Source: Polynucleobacter sp.
GTDB lineage: Bacteria > Pseudomonadota > Gammaproteobacteria > Burkholderiales > Burkholderiaceae
NCBI GenBank assembly: GCA_023254115.1
Contig: JALQYK010000034.1
Coordinates: forward strand, 1-40,602
Length of the DNA stretch: 40,602 nucleotides
Reading direction: 5' to 3'
Positions 1-7,433 of this stretch are shown here, piece after piece (position 1 is the first letter of the stretch; each line of letters opens with the position of its first letter). The position numbers and the translations under genes were made by a program. A model generated the notes under the pieces. The model was not told where the DNA came from and made no database searches. It saw nothing but the letters and a program-made list of their open reading frames with translations.

Positions 1-300
1 TTCCATGGTCTTGATCAGAAGAACATTGCTTCAATTGCTAAGATTCAATTGAAGCGTTTGAGTGAGCGCTTAGCGAAGATGGATATGGTTTTAGAGGTGA
101 GTGATGCTGCTTTAGCTAGGGTCTCGGAAGCAGGTTATGACCCAGTCTTTGGTGCAAGACCTCTAAAAAGAGCTATCCAGCAATACATCGAAAACCCAGT
201 TGCCAAGTTAATTTTGGAAGGTAAGTTTGGTCCCAAAGATATCGTGCCTGTTGATGTAGATAAGAAGGGTGCCTTTATGTTTGACCGGGTTGTTCACTAA
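1..300 (+). CDS. clpB: ATP-dependent chaperone ClpB, C-terminal fragment (5' end outside window)
   Basis: The frame is open from base 1, so this is the last 99 residues of a longer protein and the true start lies outside the window. The product matches the C-terminal small subdomain of the second AAA+ module of ClpB, the hexameric disaggregase that works with DnaK/DnaJ/GrpE on aggregated cytoplasmic proteins. Visible family marks are an IAKIQLKRL helix, then the sensor-2 region DPVFGARPLKRAIQQYIENP, and the short C-terminal strand that ends the protein. It ends with TAA at 298-300. A weak hairpin (CTAAAA/TTTTAG, 307-322) follows. ClpA or ClpC would also carry the GARPL motif, but the IAKIQ stretch fits ClpB best. 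Confidence 0.9.
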   Translation, partial: FHGLDQKNIASIAKIQLKRLSERLAKMDMVLEVSDAALARVSEAGYDPVFGARPLKRAIQQYIENPVAKLILEGKFGPKDIVPVDVDKKGAFMFDRVVH

Positions 301-345
301 AGCTAACTAAAAGCCGTTTTAGGCAAGTCGTAGTAACATCAGCCA

Positions 346-1563
346 ATGACTATTCGCAAAGACGCGGAGGTTATTGGCTTAGTTAGCTTAGCCCATGGCA
401 CCTCTCATTTTTATCATTTAATACTTGCGCCATTATTTCCTTGGTTGAAGGTTGAGTTTGGCTTGAGTTATGCCGAACTTGGTTTTTTGATGACCATGTT
501 CTTTGTGATATCGACGATCATTCAGGCTGCTGCTGGTTTTTGGGTCGATCACTCAGGACCGCTTAGAGTTCTTTTTTTTGGTGTTGGTTCTTTAGCAGTT
601 TCTGCGTTATTGCTTGCAACAGCAGATGGTTATACGGGTTTATTAATTGGGGCAGCCATTGCTGGTATGGGCAATGGCGTATTTCACCCGGCTGACTACA
701 CGCTCTTAAATCGAAGAGTTTCACCAGAGCGAGTTGCGCATGCGTACTCGATGCATGGGGTATCAGGCGCCTTGGGTTGGGCAGTGTCTCCCGCTGTGTT
801 AGTAAGTGTCACGACCTTAGCGGGATGGCGTCAGGCTCTGTTGGTAGCTGCTCTAATTGCTAGTGCAATTTTGATTCTATTGTTTGTGAGGCGACAGGTT
901 TTATTAGGTACTGATGAGCAAAGAGCTCATGAGGCCCACATTAAAAAGAATGGTTCACCATTCTCACTCACTTTCTTAAAATTAAAAACGGTATGGCTTT
1001 GTTGGGGGTTCTTTTTCTTAAGCGCTCTAGCCTTAAGTGGAGTTCAAAGTTTCGCGCCAACGGCTATGCAAATACTTTATGACCTTCCTGTTGCACTGAC
1101 AACCACTGCCTATTCGTCCTATATGTTAGCTAGTGCAGGTGGTATGTTCTTAGGTGGCTTTATTGCAGCCAGAGCTAAGGCACCTGATCGTATTATTGCC
1201 CTTGGTTTTGTGACCGCTAGCGCAATTTCTGTATTGATTTCGTTAGCTTGGGTATCTGGCTCTTCTATGATGAGCTTATTCACGTTAATGGGTTTTTGTG
1301 TAGGCATCTCTGGACCATCTAGAGATTTAATGATTCGAACAGCAACACCTAAGGAAGCATCTGGTAGGGTGTTTGGTGTTGTTTACTCTGGTCTTGATTC
1401 TGGTTTGGCCTTGGGGCCATTATTGTTTGGCTTATTAATGGATTGGAGTTTTGTACCAGGAGTCTTTGTGCTGATAGCTGGCTTTTTGTTGTCAGCCTTG
1501 CTCACGGCATATCGAGTAGGCGAAAATAATCGCACAGTGCAATTAAAAAATACATCAATTTAA
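346..1563 (+). CDS. MFS transporter, fosmidomycin-resistance-like
   Basis: This is a 405-residue inner-membrane protein with about 12 hydrophobic segments, the usual size of a major facilitator. A motif-A-like loop, [12 protein letters not shown], lies at about residues 64-75 between helices 2 and 3. The segment [10 protein letters not shown] at 109-118 is typical of the fosmidomycin-resistance (Fsr)/YnfM-like branch, which holds mostly drug or metabolite exporters. The substrate cannot be read from the sequence. A central charged cytoplasmic loop (about 185-205) separates the two six-helix halves. No good Shine-Dalgarno precedes the ATG. It lies 45 bp after clpB and 16 bp before the RraA-like gene, so it may be co-transcribed with the latter, which would suit transport of a hydroxy-acid, but that is inference. 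Confidence 0.85.
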   Translation: MTIRKDAEVIGLVSLAHGTSHFYHLILAPLFPWLKVEFGLSYAELGFLMTMFFVISTIIQAAAGFWVDHSGPLRVLFFGVGSLAVSALLLATADGYTGLLIGAAIAGMGNGVFHPADYTLLNRRVSPERVAHAYSMHGVSGALGWAVSPAVLVSVTTLAGWRQALLVAALIASAILILLFVRRQVLLGTDEQRAHEAHIKKNGSPFSLTFLKLKTVWLCWGFFFLSALALSGVQSFAPTAMQILYDLPVALTTTAYSSYMLASAGGMFLGGFIAARAKAPDRIIALGFVTASAISVLISLAWVSGSSMMSLFTLMGFCVGISGPSRDLMIRTATPKEASGRVFGVVYSGLDSGLALGPLLFGLLMDWSFVPGVFVLIAGFLLSALLTAYRVGENNRTVQLKNTSI

Positions 1564-1579
1564 GTTTGGGAGAGTTTTA

Positions 1580-2074
1580 ATGAGTTTTGCGACCACGGAT
1601 ATTTGTGATGCCAACGAAGATTTAATTACAAAAGGTGAGTTACGTGTTTGTGCACCAGTATTCAAGGCTTATGGCGGCTTGAGTCAGTTTAAGGGTGCAG
1701 CAGTTACGTTAAAAGTTTTTGAAGACAACACTTGGGTAAGAACTCTATTGGATGAGCCAGGCCAGGGCAGAGTCTTGGTGATTGATGGTGGTGGTTCTAT
1801 GCGCTGTGCCTTGGTTGGCGGCAATTTAGGTGTTTTAGCTGAGAAGAATGGGTGGGCGGGTATTTTGGTGAATGGTTGTGTGCGAGATACCCTTGAGCTA
1901 GCTGAATCTAAAGTTGGTATTCGTGCGCTTGCAGCTCATCCTCAAAAGAGCGTGAAACGTAATGTTGGCGAGCGAGACCTTGTTGTGGATATCGCTGGTA
2001 CAAGCGTCAAGCCAGGAGACATGATTTACGCAGACGAGGATGGTGTGTTGGTCGCTGATCGTCCGTTAATTTAA
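1580..2074 (+). CDS. RraA-family protein, probable 4-hydroxy-4-methyl-2-oxoglutarate aldolase / oxaloacetate decarboxylase
   Basis: The 164-residue length equals that of RraA / class II HMG aldolases. [14 protein letters not shown] (about 71-84) forms the phosphate or pyruvate site, and GCVRDTLEL follows at 99-107. The Arg102-Asp103 pair corresponds to the Arg-Asp pair that binds substrate and metal in Pseudomonas HMG/CHA aldolases. Escherichia coli RraA, which inhibits RNase E instead, lacks that Asp. The enzyme reading is therefore favoured over 'ribonuclease E activity regulator', although many databases would use the latter name. The ATG is preceded by GGGAGAG at 5-6 bp spacing. The gene is followed by a strong hairpin at 2139-2172. 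Confidence 0.85.
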   Translation: MSFATTDICDANEDLITKGELRVCAPVFKAYGGLSQFKGAAVTLKVFEDNTWVRTLLDEPGQGRVLVIDGGGSMRCALVGGNLGVLAEKNGWAGILVNGCVRDTLELAESKVGIRALAAHPQKSVKRNVGERDLVVDIAGTSVKPGDMIYADEDGVLVADRPLI

Positions 2075-2118
2075 GTAAATTTCTTGTAACGATATTGCAT
2101 TGCAAGCTATGAATTAGC

Positions 2119-2135
2119 ATTCCATAATACGGAAT
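2119..2135. promoter_or_regulatory. Near-perfect 17-bp palindrome, candidate operator
   Basis: ATTCCATAATACGGAAT is a dyad with one mismatched pair out of eight around a central A. It lies 44 bp after the RraA-like gene, just before the terminator hairpin, and 170 bp before aceA. The TTCC-N7-GGAA layout resembles dimeric helix-turn-helix operators such as those of IclR-type regulators. No regulator gene is adjacent, so the assignment is tentative. Confidence 0.4.
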
Positions 2136-2138
2136 ATT

Positions 2139-2172
2139 TAAAATAAGCCATTGATTTAAATGGCTTATTTTA
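2139..2172 (+). terminator. Hairpin terminator after the RraA-like gene
   Basis: A 14-bp perfect stem (2139-2152 with 2159-2172) encloses a 6-nt loop. The core AAATAAGCCA pairs with TGGCTTATTT, and the 3' arm itself ends in a T-rich stretch. The A-rich 5' arm means it could also stop transcription from the other direction. It separates the MFS/RraA unit from aceA. Confidence 0.65.
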
Positions 2173-2195
2173 TTTGCAGTCTACCAAATAAATGC

Positions 2196-2224
2196 TTGCA
2201 ATCTTTTAAACAAATACATAAACT
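2196..2224 (+). promoter_or_regulatory. Candidate sigma-70 promoter of aceA
   Basis: TTGCAA (2196-2201) and TAAACT (2219-2224) are separated by 17 bp, each matching consensus at four of six positions. The predicted start of transcription falls in or just after the palindrome at 2224-2235, a layout that suits repression. The leader to the ATG at 2306 would be about 75 nt. Confidence 0.4.
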
Positions 2225-2272
2225 CTTATATAAGACATAAGACACGAAAATTACTTTTGTATATGTCTTATG
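2224..2272. promoter_or_regulatory. Repeated TAAGACA operator array upstream of aceA
   Basis: A perfect 12-bp palindrome TCTTATATAAGA (2224-2235) runs into two head-to-tail copies of TAAGACA (2231-2237 and 2238-2244). An inverted copy lies at 2264-2270, so that CATAAGACA (2236-2244) and TGTCTTATG (2264-2272) form a perfect 9-bp inverted repeat 19 bp apart. The array covers the predicted transcription start of aceA. It looks like a multi-site operator for a repressor or metabolic regulator that is not encoded next door. Confidence 0.5.
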
Positions 2273-2305
2273 AACACATTTTTTGTTATTTACAGGGAGA
2301 GAAAC

Positions 2306-3604
2306 ATGTCAACACGTCAACAAGAAATCGATGCATTGCAAAAAGATTGGGATACAAACCCACGTTGGAAAGGTATTAAGCGTGGTTACACAGCAGCTGA
2401 CGTAGTTCGTCTACGTGGTTCTTTCCAAATCGAGCACACATTGGCACGCCGTGGTGCAGAAAAACTATGGAACTTGGTTAATAACGAGCCATACGTTAAC
2501 TGTTTAGGCGCATTGACTGGTGGTCAAGCGATGCAACAAGTTAAAGCTGGTGTTAAGGCTATCTATTTGTCAGGTTGGCAAGTTGCTGCTGATAACAATA
2601 CATACGCTTCTATGTATCCTGACCAATCTTTGTACCCAGTTGACTCAGTACCTAAAGTTGTTGAGCGTATCAACAATACATTCCGTCGTGCTGACGAGAT
2701 TCAACACTCTAAAGGTATCGAAAAGGGTGACAAGGGTTACATCGATTGCTTCGCTCCTATCGTAGCTGACGCTGAAGCAGGTTTCGGTGGTGTATTGAAT
2801 GCATTCGAATTGATGAAGTCAATGATCAAAGCTGGTGCTGCTGGTGTTCACTGGGAAGACCAATTGGCTTCTGTTAAGAAGTGTGGTCACATGGGCGGTA
2901 AAGTGTTGGTTCCAACACAAGAAGCTTGCCAAAAATTGATCGCTGCTCGTATGGCTGCTGACGTTTGTGGCGTTCCTACATTGGTGATTGCTCGTACAGA
3001 TGCTGAAGCTGCTGACTTGTTGACATCAGACTACGATGAAAACGATAAGCCATTCTTGACAGGTGAGCGTACTGCAGAAGGTTTCTACAAGACTAAGAAA
3101 GGTCTTGATCAAGCTATTTCACGTGCTATTGCTTATGCTGAGTACGCTGACTTGGTGTGGTGTGAGACTGGTACACCTGACCTTGAATTTGCTCGCAAGT
3201 TTGCCGAAGCTGTTCACGCTAAGCACCCAGGTAAGATGTTGGCATACAACTGCTCACCATCATTTAACTGGAAGAAGAACTTGGATGATGCAACTATTGC
3301 TAAGTTCCAACGTGAACTTGGTGCAATGGGTTACAAGTACCAATTCATCACATTGGCTGGTATCCACTCAATGTGGTACAACATGTTCGACTTGGCTCAA
3401 GACTACGTTGCACGCGGTATGTCTGCATACGTTGAAAAAGTTCAAGAGCCTGAGTTCGCAGCTCGTGACCGTGGTTACACTTTCGTTTCACACCAACAAG
3501 AAGTTGGTACTGGTTACTTCGACGAAGTAACAACAGTGATTCAAGGTGGTGCTTCATCTGTAACAGCTTTGACTGGTTCAACAGAAGAAGAACAGTTCCA
3601 CTAA
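2306..3604 (+). CDS. aceA: Isocitrate lyase
   Basis: Cleaves isocitrate to glyoxylate and succinate, the first step of the glyoxylate shunt, allowing growth on acetate, fatty acids or stored polyhydroxybutyrate. The signature KKCGHMGGK lies at residues 191-199, placing the catalytic cysteine at 193, two positions from that of the 434-residue E. coli enzyme. The 432-residue length also fits. I chose ATG 2306 because AGGGAGA precedes it at a proper distance; an in-frame ATG at 2270 would add 12 residues with no ribosome site and would lie inside the operator repeats. Codon use is strikingly uniform (ttg, cgt, gct, aac, ttc, aag), as in highly expressed genes. It is monocistronic, bounded by its own promoter region and terminator. 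Malate synthase is not in the window. Confidence 0.97.
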   Translation: MSTRQQEIDALQKDWDTNPRWKGIKRGYTAADVVRLRGSFQIEHTLARRGAEKLWNLVNNEPYVNCLGALTGGQAMQQVKAGVKAIYLSGWQVAADNNTYASMYPDQSLYPVDSVPKVVERINNTFRRADEIQHSKGIEKGDKGYIDCFAPIVADAEAGFGGVLNAFELMKSMIKAGAAGVHWEDQLASVKKCGHMGGKVLVPTQEACQKLIAARMAADVCGVPTLVIARTDAEAADLLTSDYDENDKPFLTGERTAEGFYKTKKGLDQAISRAIAYAEYADLVWCETGTPDLEFARKFAEAVHAKHPGKMLAYNCSPSFNWKKNLDDATIAKFQRELGAMGYKYQFITLAGIHSMWYNMFDLAQDYVARGMSAYVEKVQEPEFAARDRGYTFVSHQQEVGTGYFDEVTTVIQGGASSVTALTGSTEEEQFH

Positions 3605-3642
3605 GAAGTCATTAACTCTGGCGTATCACGCCTTAGTTGATC

Positions 3643-3669
3643 AGCCCGGCCATAAGCCGGGCTTTTTTA
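3643..3669 (+). terminator. Rho-independent terminator of aceA
   Basis: An 8-bp GC-rich stem (AGCCCGGC at 3643-3650 with GCCGGGCT at 3656-3663) has a 5-nt loop and a run of six T. It lies about 40 bp after the aceA stop codon and is a textbook intrinsic terminator. Confidence 0.92.
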
Positions 3670-3703
3670 TTGCGTAAAAATTAAAGTGAGCGAAAATAAC
3701 ACC

Positions 3704-4132
3704 ATGAATGCAAATTGCCCTTTATGTACAGCAGATGGTGGAGACCTCATTTGGAAAAATGATGTGTTGCGCGTAATTTTGGCGAATGAGCCAGATTACC
3801 CAGGCTTTTGTCGAGTCATTTGGAATGCACATGTTTCAGAAATGACAAATCTTGCGATTACTGATCGTTCAACCTTGATGCAAACAGTGATGAAAGTGGA
3901 GCAGGCTATTATCGAAGTGATGCGACCAGACAAGGTTAATTTGGCGGCTTTAGGTAATATGGTTCCACATTTACATTGGCATGTAATTCCGAGATATCAG
4001 CAAGATAAAACATTCCCTGGCTCAGTGTGGTCAGTTCCTGTTAGAGATCCTGATGCGCAACATTTGGCATCACAATTTGCAAAAGTTCCAGCACTGAAAC
4101 AAAAGCTCATTGACGTTTTAGGCGCACAATAA
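3704..4132 (+). CDS. HIT-family nucleotide hydrolase/transferase
   Basis: A 142-residue histidine-triad protein. The catalytic stretch VPHLHWHVIPR (about 87-97) supplies H89, H91 and H93 of the HxHxH motif, which acts on the alpha-phosphate of nucleotide substrates such as AMP-lysine, dinucleoside polyphosphates or adenylated sulfate. C5 and C8 near the N-terminus form a CxxC pair that could bind zinc, as in other HIT proteins. An in-frame GTG at 3686 would add six residues (MSENNT) but lies only 17 bp after the T-run of the aceA terminator; I prefer the ATG at 3704. Neither start has a strong ribosome site. Nth begins 7 bp downstream, so the two are likely co-transcribed. The physiological substrate cannot be deduced. 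Confidence 0.88.
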   Translation: MNANCPLCTADGGDLIWKNDVLRVILANEPDYPGFCRVIWNAHVSEMTNLAITDRSTLMQTVMKVEQAIIEVMRPDKVNLAALGNMVPHLHWHVIPRYQQDKTFPGSVWSVPVRDPDAQHLASQFAKVPALKQKLIDVLGAQ

Positions 4133-4139
4133 ATTGGCA

Positions 4140-4778
4140 ATGAACTCAGAAAAACGCCGAGCTTTTTTTGAGGCACTCAAGAGCAACAACCCCAAGCCCA
4201 CCACAGAGCTTGAGTACAGCACTCCGTTTGAGCTTTTGGCTGCGGTCTTACTATCCGCGCAAGCAACAGATGTTTCTGTGAATAAGGGCACGCGCATTTT
4301 ATTTCCAATCGCTAACACTCCCAAAGCCATTTATGACTTGGGTGAAAAAGGTTTGATTCCTTTCATACAGCATATTGGCTTATATAAAACAAAAGCAAAA
4401 CACCTGATTGAAACTTGCCGATTGTTAATGGAGCGCCATCATGGTGAGGTGCCTGAGGATCGTGAAGCCTTAGAGGCTTTACCTGGGGTTGGTAGAAAGA
4501 CCGCCAATGTGATTCTGAATACGGCATTTGGCCACCCAACCATGGCTGTTGATACGCACATATTTAGAGTCTCTAATAGAACTGGGCTAGCGCCTGGTAA
4601 GGATGTTCTGGCTGTAGAAATGGCATTATTAAAGCGTGTTCCCAAAGAGTTTTTAATAGATGCGCATCATTGGTTAATTCTGCATGGTAGATATACATGT
4701 AAAGCTAGGAAGCCTGAGTGTGGTCAATGTATTGTTGAGCCTTTGTGTTCATTTAAAGAAAAGAATTTTTCAAAATGA
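4140..4778 (+). CDS. nth: Endonuclease III (DNA glycosylase/AP lyase)
   Basis: Removes oxidised pyrimidines from DNA and nicks the abasic site in base-excision repair. All key residues sit at the same numbers as in the 211-residue E. coli enzyme: K120 in LPGVGRKTAN (helix-hairpin-helix), D138 in VDTHIFRV, and the [4Fe-4S] ligands C187, C194, C197 and C203. I chose ATG 4140, giving 212 residues; the upstream in-frame TTG at 4134 would add only two. The gene ends in an ATGA overlap with the DUF1841 gene, so the two are translationally coupled. The Fe-S cluster would depend on the isc genes at 12985-18306. Confidence 0.97.
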   Translation: MNSEKRRAFFEALKSNNPKPTTELEYSTPFELLAAVLLSAQATDVSVNKGTRILFPIANTPKAIYDLGEKGLIPFIQHIGLYKTKAKHLIETCRLLMERHHGEVPEDREALEALPGVGRKTANVILNTAFGHPTMAVDTHIFRVSNRTGLAPGKDVLAVEMALLKRVPKEFLIDAHHWLILHGRYTCKARKPECGQCIVEPLCSFKEKNFSK

Positions 4779-5206
4779 GTTTATTTAATCCAAGCCGTGA
4801 AGAGGTCAGGCAATTTTTCTGTGATGCTTGGAGTAAGCATCAAGCTTTGGGTATTTTGTCGCCGATGGAGTCAATAGCTGCGCGGTGGATGGTGGAGCAT
4901 CCTGAATACCATGCTCTTTTGAATGACCCGCAGCAAGCAAAGGAAGCAGAATACACACCTGAAAAAGGACAAACTAATCCTTTTTTGCATTTATCAATGC
5001 ACATGTCAATTACAGAGCAAGTACAAATTGATCAGCCGCCAGGTATTCGTGAGGCAAGTAGGCAACTGACTATCAAGTTAGATTCAGAGCATGAGGCTCA
5101 ACACAGAATCATGGAGTGTTTGGGGCAAGTTCTTTGGAGTGCGCAACGTGATGGTACGCCGCCTGACATGGTTACTTATGTTGAGTTAATTAAGCGCTTG
5201 CTGTAA
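4775..5206 (+). CDS. DUF1841 family protein
   Basis: A 143-residue soluble protein that I recognise as DUF1841 by its conserved NPFLHLSMHMSI stretch (68-79), followed by EQ and a DQPPGI segment (86-91). Two or more His residues in HLSMH and the following acidic helix with EHEAQHRIME (about 105-114) could form a metal site, but no function is established that I know of. It starts inside the nth stop codon (ATGA) and is therefore probably made together with Nth. Its stop codon directly abuts the stop of the convergent rnfB-like gene, with no bases and no terminator hairpin between them. Confidence 0.8.
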   Translation: MSLFNPSREEVRQFFCDAWSKHQALGILSPMESIAARWMVEHPEYHALLNDPQQAKEAEYTPEKGQTNPFLHLSMHMSITEQVQIDQPPGIREASRQLTIKLDSEHEAQHRIMECLGQVLWSAQRDGTPPDMVTYVELIKRLL

Positions 5207-5884
5207 TTACCTTAGTTTCTCTTTGGCTCTTGCCATGGCTGCTGCAATGATTGCACGCTTGCGTTCAATCTCACTTTTTTCGGAATCTGTACTTGCACTT
5301 TCTAGATCGAGAGCTTTTGCTTTATTTTGTGCCTTGACAGCAAGACGTCTCGTGTTATCTAGTTCTTCGCGCTCTAAACGCTTTTGGCGAGACTCATAAC
5401 GATCTTTTGCAATCTTAGCTTGCTCCTCATTCCATGCGTTCCAGCCCGTTTTATCACCTGTTACCGAAATCATAGTGATGCAGTCAACTGGGCATGGGGG
5501 GATGCATAGATCACAACCAGTGCACCAATCTTTAAGTACCACATGCATTTGTTTTGATGCGCCAACAATTGCATCCACTGGACAAGCCTGAATACATAAT
5601 GTGCAGCCAATACATGCTTTAGACTCAATTACGGCTAAAGGTCGTGGGCGTTCCTCACCATTTGTAGGGTTTAGTGTTAATGAATCTTTGTTAAGTATTT
5701 TTGATAGACGGTCAACACCTTCTTGACCGCCTGGTGGGCATTGATTGTGTAGTGCTTCTCCCGTAGAGATTGCCTTCGCATAGGCTCTACAGTCTGGGTA
5801 ACCGCACTTAGTACATTGGGTTTGAGGTAGTGCAGCAAATAGACGGTCAAACAGGTCGTTGCGACCGTCTATTGTTTTAGGCAT
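5207..5884 (-). CDS. rnfB: RnfB-like soluble ferredoxin protein (orphan)
   Basis: A 225-residue iron-sulfur protein related to RnfB/RsxB. Near the N-terminus, C24, C27, C32 and C49 (in QTQCTKCGYPDC and NQCPPGG) form the RnfB-type [4Fe-4S] domain. C91/94/97/101 and C121/124/127/131 form two ferredoxin clusters (CIGCTLCIQACP and CTGCDLCIPPCP). The hydrophobic N-terminal membrane helix of true RnfB is absent, and residues 155-225 are a charged, helical Lys/Glu/Arg-rich tail. I chose ATG 5884, which overlaps the phaZ stop by 8 nt; an upstream in-frame TTG (5911) is less likely. No other rnf gene is present, so it is probably a soluble electron carrier. Nth, the usual neighbour of rnf operons, lies just across the convergent junction. 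Confidence 0.85.
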   Translation of the reverse strand: MPKTIDGRNDLFDRLFAALPQTQCTKCGYPDCRAYAKAISTGEALHNQCPPGGQEGVDRLSKILNKDSLTLNPTNGEERPRPLAVIESKACIGCTLCIQACPVDAIVGASKQMHVVLKDWCTGCDLCIPPCPVDCITMISVTGDKTGWNAWNEEQAKIAKDRYESRQKRLEREELDNTRRLAVKAQNKAKALDLESASTDSEKSEIERKRAIIAAAMARAKEKLR

Positions 5885-7262
5885 TCTTTGCAGTAGTTTT
5901 TTTGACGGCAACTTTCTTCACGGCTGCTTTTTTCACAGCAATTTTTTTAGCGACCACTTTTTTAACTGCTTTTGGAGTTGCCTTAGAAACTGCTTTAGCG
6001 CTGGCTGTCTTGCTACCTTTGATCGCATGCTTACGAATAAACGCACCAATTTCTGGGTAAACAATTTCACGCCAACGACGGCCTGAGAAAATACCGTAGT
6101 GACCAGCACCTTTTACTTCAAAGTGTTGTTTCTTATTCTCGGCGATGTTTTTACATAAGCCATGGGCTGCTTTTGTTTGACCGCTGCCAGAAATATCATC
6201 TAGTTCACCTTCTACTGTGAGTAGAGCGGTGGTCTTGATGTCTTGTGGTTTTACTAGCTTGCCACCAACTACCCATTTACCAGTTGGTAATGAGAAGTCT
6301 TGGAATACTGTTTTAATAGTTTGTAAATAATAATCTGCATCCATATCTAAAACAGCGTTGTATTCGTCATAAAACTCGATGTGCGCTTGCGCATCATCTT
6401 TATCACCCTTAACCAAGTCTTGGAAATAATCCCAGTGTGACTGTAGGTGGCGATCTGGGTTCATGGCAACGAAACCGGTATGTTGCAAGAAGCCTGGATA
6501 TACACGACGTCCTGCACCTGGATGTGGAGGTGGAACGGTGTACACAACATTGTTCTCAAACCACTCAAATGATTTATTAGTTGCTGTAGAGTTAACCATG
6601 GTCGGGCTCTTGCGAGCATCAATTGGACCGCCCATCATCGTCATGGTTCTTGGTGTAACTTCACCATTTGATGCCATTAAGGAAATGGCACCCAACACAG
6701 GTACTGTTGGTTGGCAAACTGATAATACGTTTAAGTCTTTGGCGCCGATGGCACGAATAAAGTCTTGGACGTAATGAACATAGTCATCAAGTGTGAAGCT
6801 GCCATCTTCTAATGGCACTAGACGTGCATCAACCCAATCAGTGATGTAGACCTTGTGGTTTTGCAAAAGTGTGCGAACCGTATCTCTTAACAAGGTAGAG
6901 TGGTGACCAGACAAAGGAGCCACGATCAAAACTACTGGGTCTTCTTTGAGTTTTTTGATGACATTGACATCGTCTGAGAAGCGTTTAAAGCGAACCAATT
7001 TACAGAATGGCTTATCCACCACTGTGAACTCATTAATAGCCACAGGTTTACCGTGGGCCACCACAGTCTTGATTCTAAATTCTGGTTTTTCGTATTCTTT
7101 ACCTAGACGGTAGAGTAGTTCGTAACCTGCAGCAATTCGTGTTGCTGATGGTAATAGTGATAGCGGATTGCTTGGATTAACGAAGGTTTTAGCTGTAGCT
7201 TGTGCCCACGCTGTCAGAGGTTGCAACAAGGCTCTTTGAAACTCTTGATATTGATACAGCAT
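5877..7262 (-). CDS. phaZ: Intracellular polyhydroxyalkanoate (PHB) depolymerase
   Basis: Mobilises intracellular polyhydroxybutyrate granules. The alpha/beta-hydrolase triad sits at the numbers known for Ralstonia/Cupriavidus PhaZ: C183 in SVCQPT, D355 in GELDDISGSG and H388 in GAGHYGIFSG. Family proteins are about 410-420 residues; this one is 461. The extra 48 residues (414-461) are a low-complexity Lys/Ala/Val tail with repeated AVKK/VAKK units, like histone H1 or the DNA-binding tail of the granule protein PhaM. The start has GGGAG about 8 bp upstream. A promoter candidate lies at 7347-7375. Its stop overlaps the start of the RnfB-like gene, so the two are probably co-transcribed. Together with aceA it would feed and use acetyl-CoA from stored polymer. 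Confidence 0.95.
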   Translation of the reverse strand: MLYQYQEFQRALLQPLTAWAQATAKTFVNPSNPLSLLPSATRIAAGYELLYRLGKEYEKPEFRIKTVVAHGKPVAINEFTVVDKPFCKLVRFKRFSDDVNVIKKLKEDPVVLIVAPLSGHHSTLLRDTVRTLLQNHKVYITDWVDARLVPLEDGSFTLDDYVHYVQDFIRAIGAKDLNVLSVCQPTVPVLGAISLMASNGEVTPRTMTMMGGPIDARKSPTMVNSTATNKSFEWFENNVVYTVPPPHPGAGRRVYPGFLQHTGFVAMNPDRHLQSHWDYFQDLVKGDKDDAQAHIEFYDEYNAVLDMDADYYLQTIKTVFQDFSLPTGKWVVGGKLVKPQDIKTTALLTVEGELDDISGSGQTKAAHGLCKNIAENKKQHFEVKGAGHYGIFSGRRWREIVYPEIGAFIRKHAIKGSKTASAKAVSKATPKAVKKVVAKKIAVKKAAVKKVAVKKTTAKNA

Positions 7263-7346
7263 TAACTAATCTCCCGAAATCTAAAAAAGGTTCAATCACT
7301 ACTTTTTGAACTCGTATGCGTTTAAGCACTTTTTACACTAGGACTG

Positions 7347-7375
7347 ATTATCCTCAAAAATATCAATTTGTGCAA
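7347..7375 (-). promoter_or_regulatory. Candidate promoter of phaZ
   Basis: On the minus strand TTGCAC (7375-7370) and GATAAT (7352-7347) are 17 bp apart; the -10 matches consensus at five of six positions. It leaves a leader of about 80 nt before the phaZ ATG. The leader contains an inverted pair GTTCAA/TTGAAC of unknown meaning. Confidence 0.5.
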
Positions 7376-7377
7376 TG

Positions 7378-7410
7378 CAACATTTTGGCGCATTAAGCAC
7401 CAAAATGTTG
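7378..7410. terminator. 11-bp hairpin between the aminotransferase gene and phaZ
   Basis: CAACATTTTGG (7378-7388) pairs perfectly with CCAAAATGTTG (7400-7410) around an 11-nt loop. It lies 23 bp after the aminotransferase stop and just before the phaZ promoter candidate, as expected for a terminator. No T-run follows on the minus strand, so a Rho-assisted end or mRNA-stabilising stem is equally possible. Confidence 0.5.
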
Positions 7411-7433
7411 TCTAAGACATTGATTATAATGAG

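Noticed and set aside
307..322. CTAAAA/TTTTAG hairpin after clpB as a terminator
   Set aside because: A 6-bp AT-only stem without a T-run is too weak to report as a feature.
3063..3530. A 155-codon open frame inside aceA in another frame on the same strand
   Set aside because: It lies wholly in aceA, whose biased codons leave other frames open; its Leu/Thr/Cys-rich product resembles no protein and it has no ribosome site.
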